A DNA stretch of 64,000 nt from Breviolum minutum Mf 1.05b.01 (GCA_000507305.1 DF239313.1:86582-150581), one strand, 5' to 3'. Counted from the first letter of the stretch, positions 10,995 to 28,960 are shown. Translations and numbers: made by a program. The notes: generated by a model from the sequence alone, not told the origin.

Positions 10995-11689
10995 AAAAAC
11001 GATGACACCATGGTACCAAAACATAAGAGTATGATATCAATATATATATATATAATATATTTATATCAATGGGAACATGCAACCAGGAAAACATGTTATC
11101 CTCCCACGCTTTTTGGTGCAAGTGATCTGATGCAGGATCCTTCAAGATGCTAAGAGAAAATTGCAGGAACGTGCAGATGTTTATAGCAAACGGGTTGGCC
11201 CTATGTTTGCATAGTCTCACCCGAAACCACCTTTCCATGTCACATTGTTTTTGAGTTGGTGGTCAGGTAGTACAGTAATCGCCCATGATAGTGTAGAATT
11301 ACGATTGTATAAAGCAAGAATCTAAGAAGCACTGAGTTTTTTGCTTTAGATATGTGTAATCGTGGCAAGTTTGAGTGATTGAAGATCTTGAAAAGTCTAG
11401 TTTCAACTAGACATCGGGGCCTTAGACCAGAAAGGCACACTGACATATGGGCCATGGGTTTGTCTGAAAAGAAAGGGTTTCGGGTAGGATAGAAACCCTA
11501 GTTTTGAAACACCTCCACATGTACCAGTACTTCCCGGGCGGGGAAAAAGGGTAACTTATTAACGTATAGAAAAACATGGGGTTGCGGGTTGCCCTAGAAT
11601 CATCATCGGTTCCCAAACCTTGAAACGAACCTTTCTTCAGCGCAGGTGGCTTTAGCGTTTGGTCTAAAGCTCGATCGTCGAGGAGAGCA

Positions 11690-13215
11690 GTTTTTCCCAA
11701 TGGAAGAGCGCAAATGAATACGGTAAAATATAAATATATGTGCTAGAAACATTATACATTATTTTTTACATATATTTCTTGGGGGTACAGTACCTGTTGG
11801 TTGGTTGCACAGTTGCACAATATTACATACCTTCTCCCCGATTGTTCCCAAAATTCCAAATCCGCCTTATCTCAGAAAATGGTTCCAATGAAATACAACA
11901 GCCCTTTTCCACATTGATTAACCAACATGTTCAACAAGCATGTTCATTTGCTAAGCAAACAACCATCTTGTAAGAGAAACATGCCATTTATCGGCAAAGG
12001 GTATCGAAAAACATTGTGGAGTGAAACAGGACATTAGTGGCGATTAGGTGCATGGTGAAAATCAGTCAGTGAAGACGATGGGGTACCAACAAGTGCGTCG
12101 TGAAGTGATTGTGAAACTGTCACGAAAAGAAATGGTGATTGGAGAAAAAGGACAGTGGATATTACAAATAGTTTCTAGAAGCCATAACTAATATGCATGA
12201 ATATGAAACTATATTCAGACATTTAAAGCTAAATGTCAGTGCCAGGAAATGTTTAAGGCCGACATACAGCACGATGCCTTTTCAATCAAATCAGATCAGT
12301 ATGAGAAAACAAAAATTAAGAAGGGAAACCCAAAAGAGCAAGTAAGACAGTTAATGAATCTGAAGGAGGTAGATAGCATGTTAATGACACAGTTGAACAT
12401 AAACGAGGAGGGCAAAGAATTGGCTTAGATATATTCCAAGTGATGGTAACAAATTATGTGCATAAAAGGGGCTTTGGAAATGCATGCAAATGCATTTGTT
12501 AATGCATATGAATTATTTTATTTGTTTTTTACAATCAAATATTTTCATCAATAGCAAACCAGGATATTCCTCGGGGAACATGATGGTGAATGAACACACT
12601 GTATATCTGAACTAGATATTTGCTTTGACTCGGGTAATGTATTTTCTCCTTTGAAGACAAATGGCCAGGCTTATCGAAATATGAAAGGACTGTGAGTTGA
12701 CAGTACTCATTAATGAATATGATAAAAGAGTGCTGAATCTCCTACAACCTGATTTTTGAATAAACGAAAGCTACTCAAAAATATTGGTTGCTGCATATGG
12801 CAAACTTTTGTTTATGTTTGCAATTTGCTCTTCAATAAAGGTACACGAATCCGTTTGTTGAAAGTGTTAGCTAATGAATATGGTAAAGATTTGTTTCATC
12901 TCCTACAATTTGTTATCCAATAAAGGTGGAATACTTGAATATGTTTATTCATGCATGCGATTTGCTGACAGATGTGGTATGCTTTCTCTTATAGCATGTT
13001 TTTGAGTAGCAAATGAACATGTTTCAGAAACATGTTAGATAATCAATGTGGTACAAGACGGTTGTATTTCATTGAAACCATTTTCTGAGATAAGCTTGAT
13101 AACTGTTTTATCTCTTACAGTCCATTTACAAGTATTGCAACGGGAAGGTACTTGATCGTGTTTATTGATTTTCCCAAATTTGGAAGAGCACAGATGAATA
13201 CGGTAAAACCCCTTT
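11690..13215. repeat. Degenerate repeat block with direct and inverted copies
   Basis: A sequence of about 40 bp containing GAATACGGTAAAA occurs as a direct repeat at 11692-11735 and 13172-13215. Inside it, about 125 bp at 11850-11975 reappear inverted at 12985-13110 (shared cores CTTATCTCAGAAAATGGTT and GTTCATTTGCTA), roughly three quarters identical by eye. Between these, units of about 70-120 bp recur with the motif TAATGAATATG.TAAA followed by CTCCTACAA and CAATAAAGG (about 12690-12935). The block is AT-rich and gene-free. It could be a decayed non-autonomous transposon or a diverged minisatellite. Confidence 0.6.
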
Positions 13216-13925
13216 TTGTGTTTGATTGATCTATGTTCCCGGAATGGTGTTCTACATATTTTTCCCCCCACTTCCCGCCCAGCAAAAAGATACATTCCAC
13301 TTGGCAAGACCCGGATTTGGTGTATCCGATATTTGTTCTTTGGTTGTTTGATCACCTTGAATTGAATTCGGATGAATCAATTTTCATGTCATTTTTGAGA
13401 TTGGCTCAGCTTGTCCAACTGTGAGAAAACGATGGGATGCTGGGAGTATGGGAGCTGAGGAGTCCCCTTTTTCCAGCCTAACACTGAATCATTGCGCCCA
13501 AAGAAACAGTTTATCAATCAGATCCACATGTTTTCTTGATGGTGAGCGGTATTACTGTGACAATGCTTATGTAGGTGATATAGTTACGTTTTTTTTTGTG
13601 TAGGTATGGTCTTAGCAACCATTTGGTAACTTCTTTACTTGAGGTATTCTTCACTCGATGCTTGGAACATCAAGACAATGGAACAACCTCTGAATGATTC
13701 TAAGAAGAACCTAAGGAAAATTGAGAAATGCTCGACAAAAGTCCAAGGAAGACTAAGAAAATCTATTTGAAAAAATGCAAACAAATAAAAATGTCTTAAA
13801 ACATGCAAGGTCCCCTAAGGCCGGAAAAATATACACTAGTTATATAAAGAGGTTACTAAAGGGTTTCTCTGATATGGTTGCATGACGCCCCAACGTTGTT
13901 TTTGCTGACACTGGTCGTGGCCACG

Positions 13926-14021
13926 ATGATGATGATGATGATTATCATTATTTTTATTATTATTATGATGATGATGATAAATGATGATGAGGATACATGA
14001 TGATGATAAATGATGATGATG
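13926..14021. repeat. GAT/TTA trinucleotide microsatellite
   Basis: GATGATGAT arrays are interrupted by TTATTATTAT and ATAAATGATGATG units. The His/Ile/Ser-rich minus-strand ORFs across it are artefacts. Confidence 0.9.
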
Positions 14022-14088
14022 ACGGTGTGGTGCTCGCTTCGGGGCGGTGAGCCAAGCGTGACTATATTCCATGCACTAGATAGTTCTT

Positions 14089-14409
14089 GTGTGTATTTGT
14101 TTCTTCGTCCAGTCATTCAGTGCAGGAGTTTCAGGAGTTTCAGAAGATCTGCCAGCAGCGTCAGCAACATGGACAATGCTACACTCCAACGCTTTTGGGA
14201 AGGCAGATGCCATGACAACTTCATTCCAAACACTTCAGTCCAATCTCAGCTCACCATCGGGTCAGCCAAGCTTAGCAAAGCTTCAATTCCGTCCTGCTGA
14301 TGAAAAGATTGGTTCAATCAACAATCATGAGCAACAATTTCAATTTCGCATTGCCAGCAGTTTATTTGAAGCAAACTTGAGCGCCCATAGATCGAAGCAG
14401 TGGAGTTGA
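14089..14409 (+). CDS. Putative 3' exon, unknown protein
   Basis: The + frame is open for 106 codons to TGA. From about codon 10 it reads like protein: SGVSEDLPAASATWTMLHSN, then SFQTLQSNLSSPSGQPSLAK, then HEQQFQFRIASSLFEANLSA. It is Ser/Gln-rich and probably unstructured. The start lies at an unknown acceptor near 14110-14120 and not at the upstream ATG. A second frame in the first part is Gln-rich (QEFQEFQKICQQRQQHGQC), so the frame is not certain. Confidence 0.4.
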   Translation: MCICFFVQSFSAGVSGVSEDLPAASATWTMLHSNAFGKADAMTTSFQTLQSNLSSPSGQPSLAKLQFRPADEKIGSINNHEQQFQFRIASSLFEANLSAHRSKQWS

Positions 14410-15858
14410 GATGTCACTAGCTTTACTTAGGTCTTGTGGGCAGAAATCCTCCCCCTTTTATATCCTTTTATCTCCTTTTGGGTTCCGTTGCTGGAGAGGT
14501 TATTCAGAACTGTTGGGTCGGTCAACCCAGAAAAATCTTCAAGAATGCCCTCAGAGTGATCTCCACTCCGAATGGGGAACTGCAGGTTTTGGGCTGCAGC
14601 CGTCAGAGATCCGAGTGACCGGTGGTTGTTTTGGGTGTCCATGAAGCGTTGGAGTGGAGGATGCTTACGTACTGCAATGGTTTCCACCTGGAAAATCAAC
14701 AAACTCAAAAACATCTAGAAAGCTTCCCTTGTCATGCAAGGAATTGTTTATTAAAGAGACCAGGACTCGAGTCTCAATACACAATGTTGCCAGGCGTGCT
14801 TCAATTCTTCCTTTTCTTTTCCAGATTAGTCGCATCAAAAAGAGATTGATTTGATGTTGACTTGCCTTGGGTAGGAAAGTTCAACATACGATTTTGGAAC
14901 GCGATTCCAGTTGAGATCGTTCCAATCAAGAATCATTGCGCATCCGAATCAACAAATCACCCTCCAAAGATCTCCAAAGCCGAACTGCTGAAGCAAATCA
15001 GTTTTTCCCATAACTTTCCTTACAAGGGAACCTTTGCAAATTGGTGTGAGGTATGATACCTGAAACTAACAATAGAACTTCCAACCATTGAAAATCAGAG
15101 GGGCTATGTTTGTTATTTTCAGGGAGGGAAATGATCAAAAAAGATCAGGTCATAAGACCCATCTATCTGGACCCATCCTTACCCAAAGGTCTTGGAAGGA
15201 TCGCACCTTGGAGGTAACGAAAGTGTTTGGAACCTCAGCTCCAATCTTTGAATCCATTGGAATAGCCGGCCTTATTAAGACATGTTTTTCAAGATGATGG
15301 TGGTTACTAAAGATGGTGAAAAAGGGTGGAAAGCTTGACGATTTTGTTGGTGTTTCTTTTTTTTGGTTGTTTTGGTGAAAGGAATCGTAAGACCAGAGTT
15401 TGGAATCGTGTGGCATTCTGGAATTAGTCTAGTTGTCGTACTTGGACCTTTTGCTAAAAAGTCCAAAATGGTTGCAAGGTTGAAATTTTACATTCCCCGA
15501 GATGTATTCTTCAGAGAGTTGTTCTGGTGATTTTTTTGGGGCGTTTACTCAAGCCACAACAGCTGTGTTTTTGAACGGAATTTTCCTGGCTTCCAACTTG
15601 TGCTGTTCCTGCGAACGAGGCCAGGAGCTGGTCGCGGATGGCTGGCGAGAAGAGAGGTCCGTGGTCAACAAGATGGTGGGGGATGGCAGGGGAAGCATCC
15701 TTTTCCAGCTGTAGCCCCATTTCAGAAATTTGGAAGGTTCGTCGAACACTGTAATTCACCCAGACTTTGAAAAAATGTTGGCAGTGAGCTCATTGGATTT
15801 AGAAAAAACTGAGAGAGAAGTCTGAATCCGTCAGAATCTCCTGATTTTTCTTTATCAG

Positions 15859-16017
15859 CTTCATGTGGTGCATATGTCGCAGCAGTTGCAGGTCAGCAAG
15901 GGTGACTTGCTGATGTCAATTGATCGATCTGCGACGACTGAAGTGGACATGGACGAAGAAACCGAGGAAAGCGTGGAGGGTCCACAACGGGTGCCTCCAC
16001 AAATTCTCTGCCCCTAA
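15859..16017 (+). CDS. Terminal exon, acidic C-terminus
   Basis: A strong acceptor (ttctttatcag) is followed by 52 codons in phase 0 to TAA. The peptide begins LHVVHMSQQLQVSKGDLLMS, passes through an acidic run (DMDEETEESVEG) and ends PPQILCP. Charge pattern and composition are clearly protein-like. The preceding exon was not identified; 15545-15720 is open on both strands and may be related. Function unknown. Confidence 0.6.
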   Translation, partial: LHVVHMSQQLQVSKGDLLMSIDRSATTEVDMDEETEESVEGPQRVPPQILCP

Positions 16018-16275
16018 GAAATTGGGCCTATTTTAAAGGGCCGATGATTAACGACCCTCATCCCCCAATCATCCATTAATAAGGCCTATATTCACCGGAG
16101 GGGGGGGGAATCGAGAGGGTGCCCTAAAAAATTCCCATGATATCATACACAGTGACAGTGGCCGAGATGATTTTTTCCCGAGCTTTCTTCTATTTTGAGC
16201 AAACCAAGGGACACAAGGATGGTTACACTATTTCTTCGATTAACATCAGTAACAGGAACTGCCCTGTGTCACCAG

Positions 16276-16313
16276 GGATGGGAAGCTGAACTTGCTGTGG
16301 CCCTGCTTCGCAG
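16276..16313 (+). CDS. Putative short exon
   Basis: Acceptor gtgtcaccag precedes GWEAELAVALLR, ending before a GC dinucleotide (gcagcgagg) that could serve as a dinoflagellate donor. If not spliced there, the frame runs on to TGA near 16355. Very short, so tentative. Confidence 0.35.
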
Positions 16314-17724
16314 GCAGCGAGGGAATGGAATCAAAAACACTTGGAGAATTTCTTGAGTCTGAAAGTTTGAAAGATAAATATACCGTTACACTAAACTCCG
16401 TTTCATGTGAGGGGATTCAGAAGGTTGGGTTTGATCTCATCGAATCTCATAGTGGTAATTATCGATTCGTTTGGCAAATTGCGAGAGTTTTGGAGAAGCT
16501 TCCAGATTTGCGGGCAAAAAAAAAACATGAATCATCCACAGCGCGAGGCTGGATCAACTGGGCCCCACTGCAGATCCCAGGTACCTGCCTTTCAATAGAT
16601 GATGGGATGGTAGATTTGGTGATTTTCATGGATTTTCCCTGCATGTGTTTTTTTTGATGTAAAAAAAGATTTATTCAAGTTGAGGAATCGATATTTCAAG
16701 TGGTCCACACACGCAACAGGTATTGTCAGAAGTGAAATGCAGTGGAATGCATCGAGAGAGTGGCGAAGATGTGAACATATATATATATATAATCTGTATA
16801 TGTCATATGTATATCTTCACTATTTTTTGTATATATAGAGATTGCAGATTCGATCATTGTTGTAAACAGCGTAGTAGTGAATATTTTTGTTATGACATAT
16901 CATGGTACGAAAACATCAGAGTTTATCAGTTGGTAAACTCTGATATTTTCTGAAGATTTTTGGGATTTTGTTTGACATTGAGGCTTCGCAAAAAGAATGA
17001 GCTGCAGGTAGGGATGGGGTTGGCTCGTTGTTGCATGAAAAACCCACCAAAAGAGACTCCGGGAACCCCTGCGGTTGTGCCACAAAAACCGCTCGTCGTG
17101 ACAGGTCTTGTGGCAAGACTATGCTGCTATGTTTTTTCCAACCGAACCCTTGGGTGCTGCGCTTCTTGGATCTCAATTCGATCAGGAAAATCTTGGAACC
17201 AATCAATGCGATCCTGAAAAGTGTGTCGTTGGAGCCATTGGCTCTAGCACAGTCAAAGATATGAAATCATGATAAATCATGTCTCTGACGTTGTAAATGC
17301 CTCGAAATGCCTCGGACAAGATGCAAACAGGTGAGGTCTGGAATCCTGAATTGAAATGAGTCGCAAAATCATGGCAATGGAATCGTACTGTTATACTTGG
17401 GTGGAGTAGTTCGTGACTGACCCTGTGAAGTCACCCCAAAAAATAGGGTAGTTTAAATGAGGGAAAGAAAGCCTCGTTGGCAAATCATTGCAACGATTCA
17501 TGATGTACAATTCACCGATGAATGATCTGATTGATATGCCTCATGAGCTTTCAAGGCGAACCCCACCCATACAGCAACAACTGGTGTTACAATGCGTTTG
17601 AATGCATCTTGTTGTGAAATGCACAGCATGTCCAAGACGGACGGGCGACAAGAACAGAAAGGAACAGAAACCTTTTTTTGTTGATGTAAAGGGGGCAGTT
17701 TCGCCATGACCTATGCAACACTTA

Positions 17725-18779
17725 ATGGCGCTTTGGGTGCATCTCGCCCTCGCTAGCGCTTTCTTGGTAGAGGCAATTGGTGTCAGCATCAGGTTTTACT
17801 GTGGCTTGTCTTTGGTTGTACCGAGGTGATTCAGATTCATAGAAATCCATATTTTCTGAAATTGCATCAGCTAAACTTGAATGCTACAGAGTTCCGAAGG
17901 AGTACATCAGCCATCATTCGCCTAAATTTTCTGGTGAGGCTTTGCAACAAGGCACCTAAGCCAAGCAATCTTTTAAGATTGGTAATATTTGATTTGCACC
18001 ACTAACATAGCCCCTGAAAATAGGCCTTGCCAAAAGGATACTAGTATTCCAACCATCCATCTTGAGGTGCTATGTTAGTTTTAGGGAGGGTAATATCTAA
18101 GAAATTCCTGAAAGAACTAGAACACACCAAAAAGGCCATTAGCCACCTGTGTGTGAAGGAAATCTTGGGCAGATTTGGTGGGATGTCATTTGAAGGTCCA
18201 CTTGAGCAGTGACTAGTTACACTATATGGAGATTAAAGGAAGCCAATATAAGGATCCTTATAAACAAATCAGCATAGTAGAAGGTCATATTCCCCCGAAG
18301 TTCAACGTAGCACCTGCAAAACGATGCTTGGAAGACGATACTTTCCTATTGGGAAGGTAACTTTTCAGCGAGATTTCTGCCAGGCAGATCGGCTTTTCGA
18401 GTTATCGCAGGTGGGCTTGAATTTGGGTGACGCGGCGTGGAGAAAAAAAACATATCGACAAACGGCGTTTAACACGAGAAAACGAAAACTCGGCAAAAAA
18501 ACGAAGGAAAAACATGGCAAGATGTGTTGCTGCTTGTTTTTTTCCTGGTGGAATTGGGAAATTATGGGATGTGCGATGGTTTTTTACTTATTTAAAAGAT
18601 TTCACCTTCGTTGGGAGCTAAGATTTGCCACTGACATGAAATAGGTGGAAGAAAAGAAAGGGACCACAGCCACTCCAGCTACCCTGCACTGTGGTGGTCA
18701 CGACTACCTTTTCGTCATTTCTCAATTGAGGTCACACCTACCAGCTGGTGAAGAATTGTGGTGCTTGGCCTGCGCTTAG
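17725..18779 (+). CDS. Complete 3-exon gene, predicted 100-aa secreted protein
   Basis: Three exons join in phase into exactly 100 codons plus TAG: 17725-17792, 18311-18410 and 18645-18779, with two GT-AG introns (518 and 234 nt). Exon 1 starts at ATG and encodes a signal peptide (MALWVHLALASAFLVEAIGV). Exon 2 has two cysteines (TCKT and DFCQ) and a basic/aromatic stretch (RRYFPIGKVTFQRDF). Exon 3 begins VEEKKGTTATPATLHCGGHD, continues YLFVISQLRSHLPAGEE and ends LWCLACA. Five cysteines follow the leader. Intron 1 contains one of the TIR elements (18001-18092). An adjacent gtaacttttcag at 18356-18367 is too short to be an intron and is read through in frame. The family is not recognised; secretion is inferred from the leader only. 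Confidence 0.65.
18001..18092. repeat. TIR element copy in intron 1 of the 100-aa gene
   Basis: It contains ACTAACATAGCCCCTGAAAATAG on the left and CATCTTGAGGTGCTATGTTAG, then TTTTAGGGAGGGTAATAT, on the right. The left terminus is eroded. It belongs to the family described at 33750-33848. Confidence 0.7.
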
Positions 18780-18836
18780 ATTCACATGCGTATGTTTTTT
18801 TTGCATTTCCATCTTGAAATATTATGCATATGTACA

Positions 18837-18898
18837 CACACACATATATATATATTCATGTTTAATGTTTAAAAATATATATATATATATATATATTG
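18837..18898. repeat. CA/TA dinucleotide microsatellite
   Basis: A CACACATATATA tract and a longer (AT)n tract are separated by TTCATGTTTAATG. Confidence 0.9.
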
Positions 18899-19512
18899 GT
18901 TGCTAGAATATACGCAAAATAGCATTCACAGAAGAAACATGTCCGCTGCACTTTTGTTGGCATGTTGGCAAAAGAGCAGGCAAGAACCCTGGGCTAGGTT
19001 TTAATTACAAACGATGATCAAAGCATGTCAATGCTCATGCGGAAAAGAGTTGCTCCATGCTATTTTCAAGATATTCGATCTCACATAGAAAACCCAAGGA
19101 GGATTCCCATAGAATGCTCCTGTTTAGTCTCAGACATGGTGGTTCACTGCTGATCTGGACATGGCAAGGAGATGAAAATCCCTTGCTGGATTTCTTGCAA
19201 GAACCAGAGAGGCACAGTTCTGTCAGGGTTCATTAAATTACCCATTTTTGGTGGAATCAAACAATACCAATATATGATAATTTTGAGGGATTTCCGTTTT
19301 TTTTGGGGTTGGTGATATTTCATGACCTCCGTTGCCGGAGGTTACCACCTGGAGAGCTTGGGCGACTCCTAAAAAAGACAGAGATCGCACCCAGTGTCTG
19401 GGCGCTTCAAAAAAAGTTTCGAGTTGGAGATGTGGCGTTTTTTGGGGCCAAGTCTTGAAACCATGGTCGAATTTTTTCAGCATTAGACGAATTTAGGGAT
19501 GCAATTTCCTGG

Positions 19513-19716
19513 ATGATACGGTATGTTGAAAAGAATTGGCATGATAATTATGGAGATGTGCACATGGCGACAAGCCACAAACCTATCTGGGCAATGATTG
19601 CGGTTACAGACTTTGATGCTTTAGGGTTGCCTTACTCCGAGGGGAGGCAGCTTTCGCAATGCTTTGTGTCCAAAAAATATACGCAAACTGAGTCCTGTCC
19701 CTCAATTTTTGTGTGA
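19513..19716 (+). CDS. Putative exon, unknown protein
   Basis: 67 codons are open to TGA, reading MIRYVEKNWHDNYGDVHMAT, then HKPIWAMIAVTDFDALGLPY, then EGRQLSQCFVSKKYTQTES. The composition is balanced and the frame is the only good one here. Splice sites are not obvious and the ATG may be internal. No family is recognised. Confidence 0.4.
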   Translation: MIRYVEKNWHDNYGDVHMATSHKPIWAMIAVTDFDALGLPYSEGRQLSQCFVSKKYTQTESCPSIFV

Positions 19717-20021
19717 AGCCAATCATATCGGATTTCTTCTGAGGCATTGGTTTCTTGTCTGATTTGCTCCAAGAAGTGCAGGGTCACAACATGGCCCTTT
19801 TTGAGTTGGCTACAGGTGGGGTTGTCATGGTGAGACTTTACATTTGTTTGTGCAACAAATGTCAAGTCAAGTGGTCAGTGGTGATGATCAGGCTTTAGCC
19901 ACCGATGCTTTGTAGAAGCAGAGTATCTGGGCATATTTTTGTGGGGATTCGTGGATTTCCGTGATCATCCCGGGACCCCGACCTGTAAACACCTGGCGGG
20001 TTTATGACATGAATTCCCCAG

Positions 20022-20172
20022 GTGCGAAGGCCATGTGAATTTGGGCCAACGACTTGCAGCCCTACAAGGCGATGAAAAAAAGCTGCTTGCGACATGTGAA
20101 AAAACCAATGGCTTCAAGTTGAGGTTCAGCGAAGTCCCTAACACATTTTTAGTAGCAAAGAAATCAAGATAG
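20022..20172 (+). CDS. Terminal exon, unknown protein
   Basis: Acceptor gaattccccag is followed by a frame of 49 codons to TAG: CEGHVNLGQRLAALQGDEKK, then LLATCEKTNGFKLRFSEVPN, then TFLVAKKSR. Amphipathic helix followed by a basic tail. A minus-strand ORF overlaps but is less protein-like. Downstream, 20235-20391 (THDIQCFHQQRHIFGGNS) may be another exon on the same strand. Confidence 0.55.
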
Positions 20173-20744
20173 ATTGTTTGACAAACATATCACACAGTGC
20201 TGTGTGGTTGGTTTTGACAAACGCTAAATGGATTCTTGTTCCACACTGGTGACCCATGACATCCAGTGCTTTCATCAACAAAGGCACATATTTGGCGGCA
20301 ACAGCACGGCAGCTTGGAAGCAGGGGTCACCATCTACCTGTGTGGGTTCTCAACTTGTAGGGCATAAACTCATCTACCCAACACTGGAAGTAAGGGTTTT
20401 ATCCCCATTCTATGCGTGCAGGTGGGATGTCCATTTCCAAGGGCCAAGGAGTTGGGATGTTGGTTTTTTCCGCACGGATCTAGAGCGGTAAACAGGGCAA
20501 CCCCCGAAAATCCTGACCCAGTCCTCGGTCCTGGGTCAGGTCTATGAAAAAAAAATGTCATGATTCTGAGGGCTGAAAGCTGAAGATTTGCAGATACAAG
20601 TGGAGAATAAAGATATTGATTCATGTTGGGGTGGTGCCTTTTCAAAAAAAAATGTTCAAATCGATATGATCAGTTTACCACAAGCCTCTGTTCTGTTCTA
20701 TTTTTGACTTCATCATTTTATATACTGTACTGCCCAACATCCAG

Positions 20745-20792
20745 GCTGTTACTCCGTGGCAACGAGCTCAATGATGGCTCAGGGGCACCTCG
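20745..20792 (+). CDS. Putative small internal exon
   Basis: Acceptor ccaacatccag and GT donor (gtacct) bracket LLLRGNELNDGSGAPR (phase 2 in, phase 2 out). It lies about 1 kb upstream of, and may belong to, the methyltransferase gene, but the phase does not join directly to the exon at 21732. Confidence 0.35.
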
Positions 20793-21731
20793 GTACCTGT
20801 TACAATGGAGATGTCATCACTTTGACATGTTGCCCAGGATGTGTTTGAATATATACTATTAATATTATGAAAATATTCCCACAGCATAATGTGTAAATGT
20901 TCTTGGTGATCTTCAATCTCAAAGATAGATACGCCTCTTAGGAAATACCGCATTTTTGTTGGTCCAATAGTTGTGGATGGTGAAGGAGCCTTGGGCATGA
21001 CTTGATTTATAGGTGTGACTTTTATCAGTAACATGTCATATTGCTTGAACATCATCAACGTAAACAACCCAGGGCTTGCTTTCAACCCCGAAACAAGTGA
21101 CAACTTTAACCTGTACACCTCAATAAATATCAATACATCACTACATACAATGCCAACCGTGATTCGCCTTCAAGGCATGGTCCCATGGCTTGCGCAGTCC
21201 CAGTGCAGTTGTTGCACGTTTCGGTTTTGATTCAAACCATTTGGACTTTGCCAAAGCAGTGCCCCCACGGGCCTCAAGAGTTTCCACGGTGAAATCCCGG
21301 CCACACTAGGTCCAAGAACGAAAAAGAGAGAAATATGAAACGACCATGTCACAATGTGGCTTGCCGTTTGATGCCTTTGGTCTTTCAAATGACAAAATAT
21401 GAAATTACACGTTTGAAGCAAAAATGAAAGAGGCCATGGGTTTTGCGGCACCAAGGGCAATCAAAGATGCCAAGATTGGACAACTCCAACATCCAAACTT
21501 GCAGGTACAATCGGCTTTAGAGTCGTCCGGTTTCGAGGTGTGGAGTGGATGGCAGTGCCATTGAAAAGCCTCAAACTGGCAAGTGTTGTCATTCTATTTC
21601 AAGGAGAGTTGGATATTTTGACCAAGCTTATCATTAAATTTAAGTCCAAACAATCTAATCAACAATGAATTGGAGAAATTCCATGCAGCTTCTTTCCATT
21701 GCTTGTTGTGATATCCTTTTCAATGACACAG

Positions 21732-27331
<5,600 letters not shown>

Positions 27332-27745
27332 TGAATTTGCTGCAGGTGTGAGATTCTGTGGCTAAAAAAAGGCATCCAACATTGGCCGTCGTCTTAGAAT
27401 CTTCGAAGAGTTTGCAATTGTTTCCCTTCACGGAAAGTGTGACTTGTAATTTGCAGTGGCCATGTGCTAAGGTCTCTCTGACATCCTTCAAGCGAACTGC
27501 GCAGTGTTGCACCATGTGCTGGCAGCAAAAAAAAAAAGGTATCCATGCAGCTCAGTGGGCCCAGTGCTGATTGATATATACAAAACGCTTGCTGTTTTTG
27601 TAACATGTTGGGTTGAAACATGGGTAAAAGGCTGCTATACATGGCTACAAAGCATTGTATAGAAAGTAAAATGGAACCCGAAAATTGATGCTTGAAAGGT
27701 TTTTGGCTGACTACTTTCTTTTCTGGGACCCCTGCTGCCTAGCAG

Positions 27746-27954
27746 GTGCTATTCCAGTTTGTTGGTGGGGGTATATTAGGCATACACCCCCGAAAACTAA
27801 CGGCTGGAACGCCAAAAAATTGTAGCTTCTGAGCCTGCTTCACCTTTTTCTCCAGGGGGCATTTGCAGAGGTTCCAGCCGTTACCTCTGCATCCGGAAAA
27901 TGTTTGCTTCAACCATTCATCACTGAACTCCAAAAAACCGAGGTTTTGGGATGA
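27746..27954 (+). CDS. Two exons joined across a TIR-element intron
   Basis: Exon 27746-27779 (after acceptor gcctagcag) encodes VLFQFVGGGIL and ends at phase 1. Exon 27878-27954 enters at phase 1 and encodes VTSASGKCLLQPFITELQ then KTEVLG and TGA. The 98-nt intron between them has a GC donor (gcatac) and the acceptor ggttccag, and is made almost entirely of one TIR element. The protein is not recognised; this is its C-terminal part. Upstream, 27442-27490 (after acceptor taatttgcag) may be another exon. Confidence 0.55.
27780..27883. repeat. TIR element acting as a whole intron
   Basis: It starts ATACACCCCCGAAAACTAA then CGGCTGGAAC, and ends GGTTCCAGCCGTTA, so the subterminal CGGCTGGAAC is inverted at the right. 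The right subterminal repeat supplies the splice acceptor (TTCCAG|CC) and the left edge carries the GC donor. Confidence 0.75.
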
Positions 27955-28960
27955 GGAGAAGATTGATGCGGATTGGGATTGCCGTCCGGACGTGGTATTT
28001 TTTTGCCCCCAAATTTTTGGGTGGCAATTTGGGAGGTTTTTGGGGGATTCTATACCCCTATCCTAAACATGTAATGTCATCCTGGTGGTGACTACTGGGA
28101 GGATATCTCAAGATTTTTCAATCTGGACAAACTGGACAAAAATCGCTAAGTGGAAAGTTTGGAGGAACACATTTTTTTGCACAAAATGCTGCTGGTGTTC
28201 CATTTATTTTGCGATCTTATTGTGCATCATTGACAAATTATTGGTTCATATAAGTAGCGGTGCGTGGAAGCAGAAGTGATGCATAGGAAAATCCATGAAA
28301 ATCCCATCAACCTCCACTGTTAAAAGATCCCCAGATGTTCCCAACAAAATGCCGGTGTGACACCTTCCGAATCGAGCTTTGCAAATGTAGATTTCCAGGA
28401 CTTACTGAACACTTTGGGCTGGCCAGCAACAGCAGTAGCCCCAAGGAATTGAATGTTTGCCTGATTTTTGGATAGGTTTGTTAGAAGATATTAAATGCCA
28501 TGAATTAGTAGGTTGATGTATTGGTTCTCAGTTGAAGTGATTTGATCATATCAAAGTCGATTTGGAATCACAAAACGGAAGGTGATACCGTAGAACTTAG
28601 CCTTTCACCACCGCAACCTTTTTGGGAGTTCAATATATAAACAATGCCTCAAGCATGGAACACCCTGTTTTGCACAGACCCTTCAAACCATTATTGCTGA
28701 TTCTGTCACCAGGTTCCAAGTAATTCATGTATTTCCTGAAATGATCACTGCAAAGATGATCCAAATTCACTCGCACATCATTTGGGTTTCAAACATGGGT
28801 GGTGAACCACCACCCTCCTCAGGTCGAACAACTGCTTGCCTATTCCCATCAGATCAAAGAGTCAGCGAAATGGGTCGGTGTCCAGTGACGAAGTGAAGGG
28901 AAGGAAGTTGATATATATATATGGTGACATATCTTTGGTATATGTTACATATGATATCAT

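Noticed and set aside
18356..18367. gtaacttttcag as a 12-nt intron
   Set aside because: Far below any workable intron size, and the bases are in frame (KVTFQ) within the surrounding exon.
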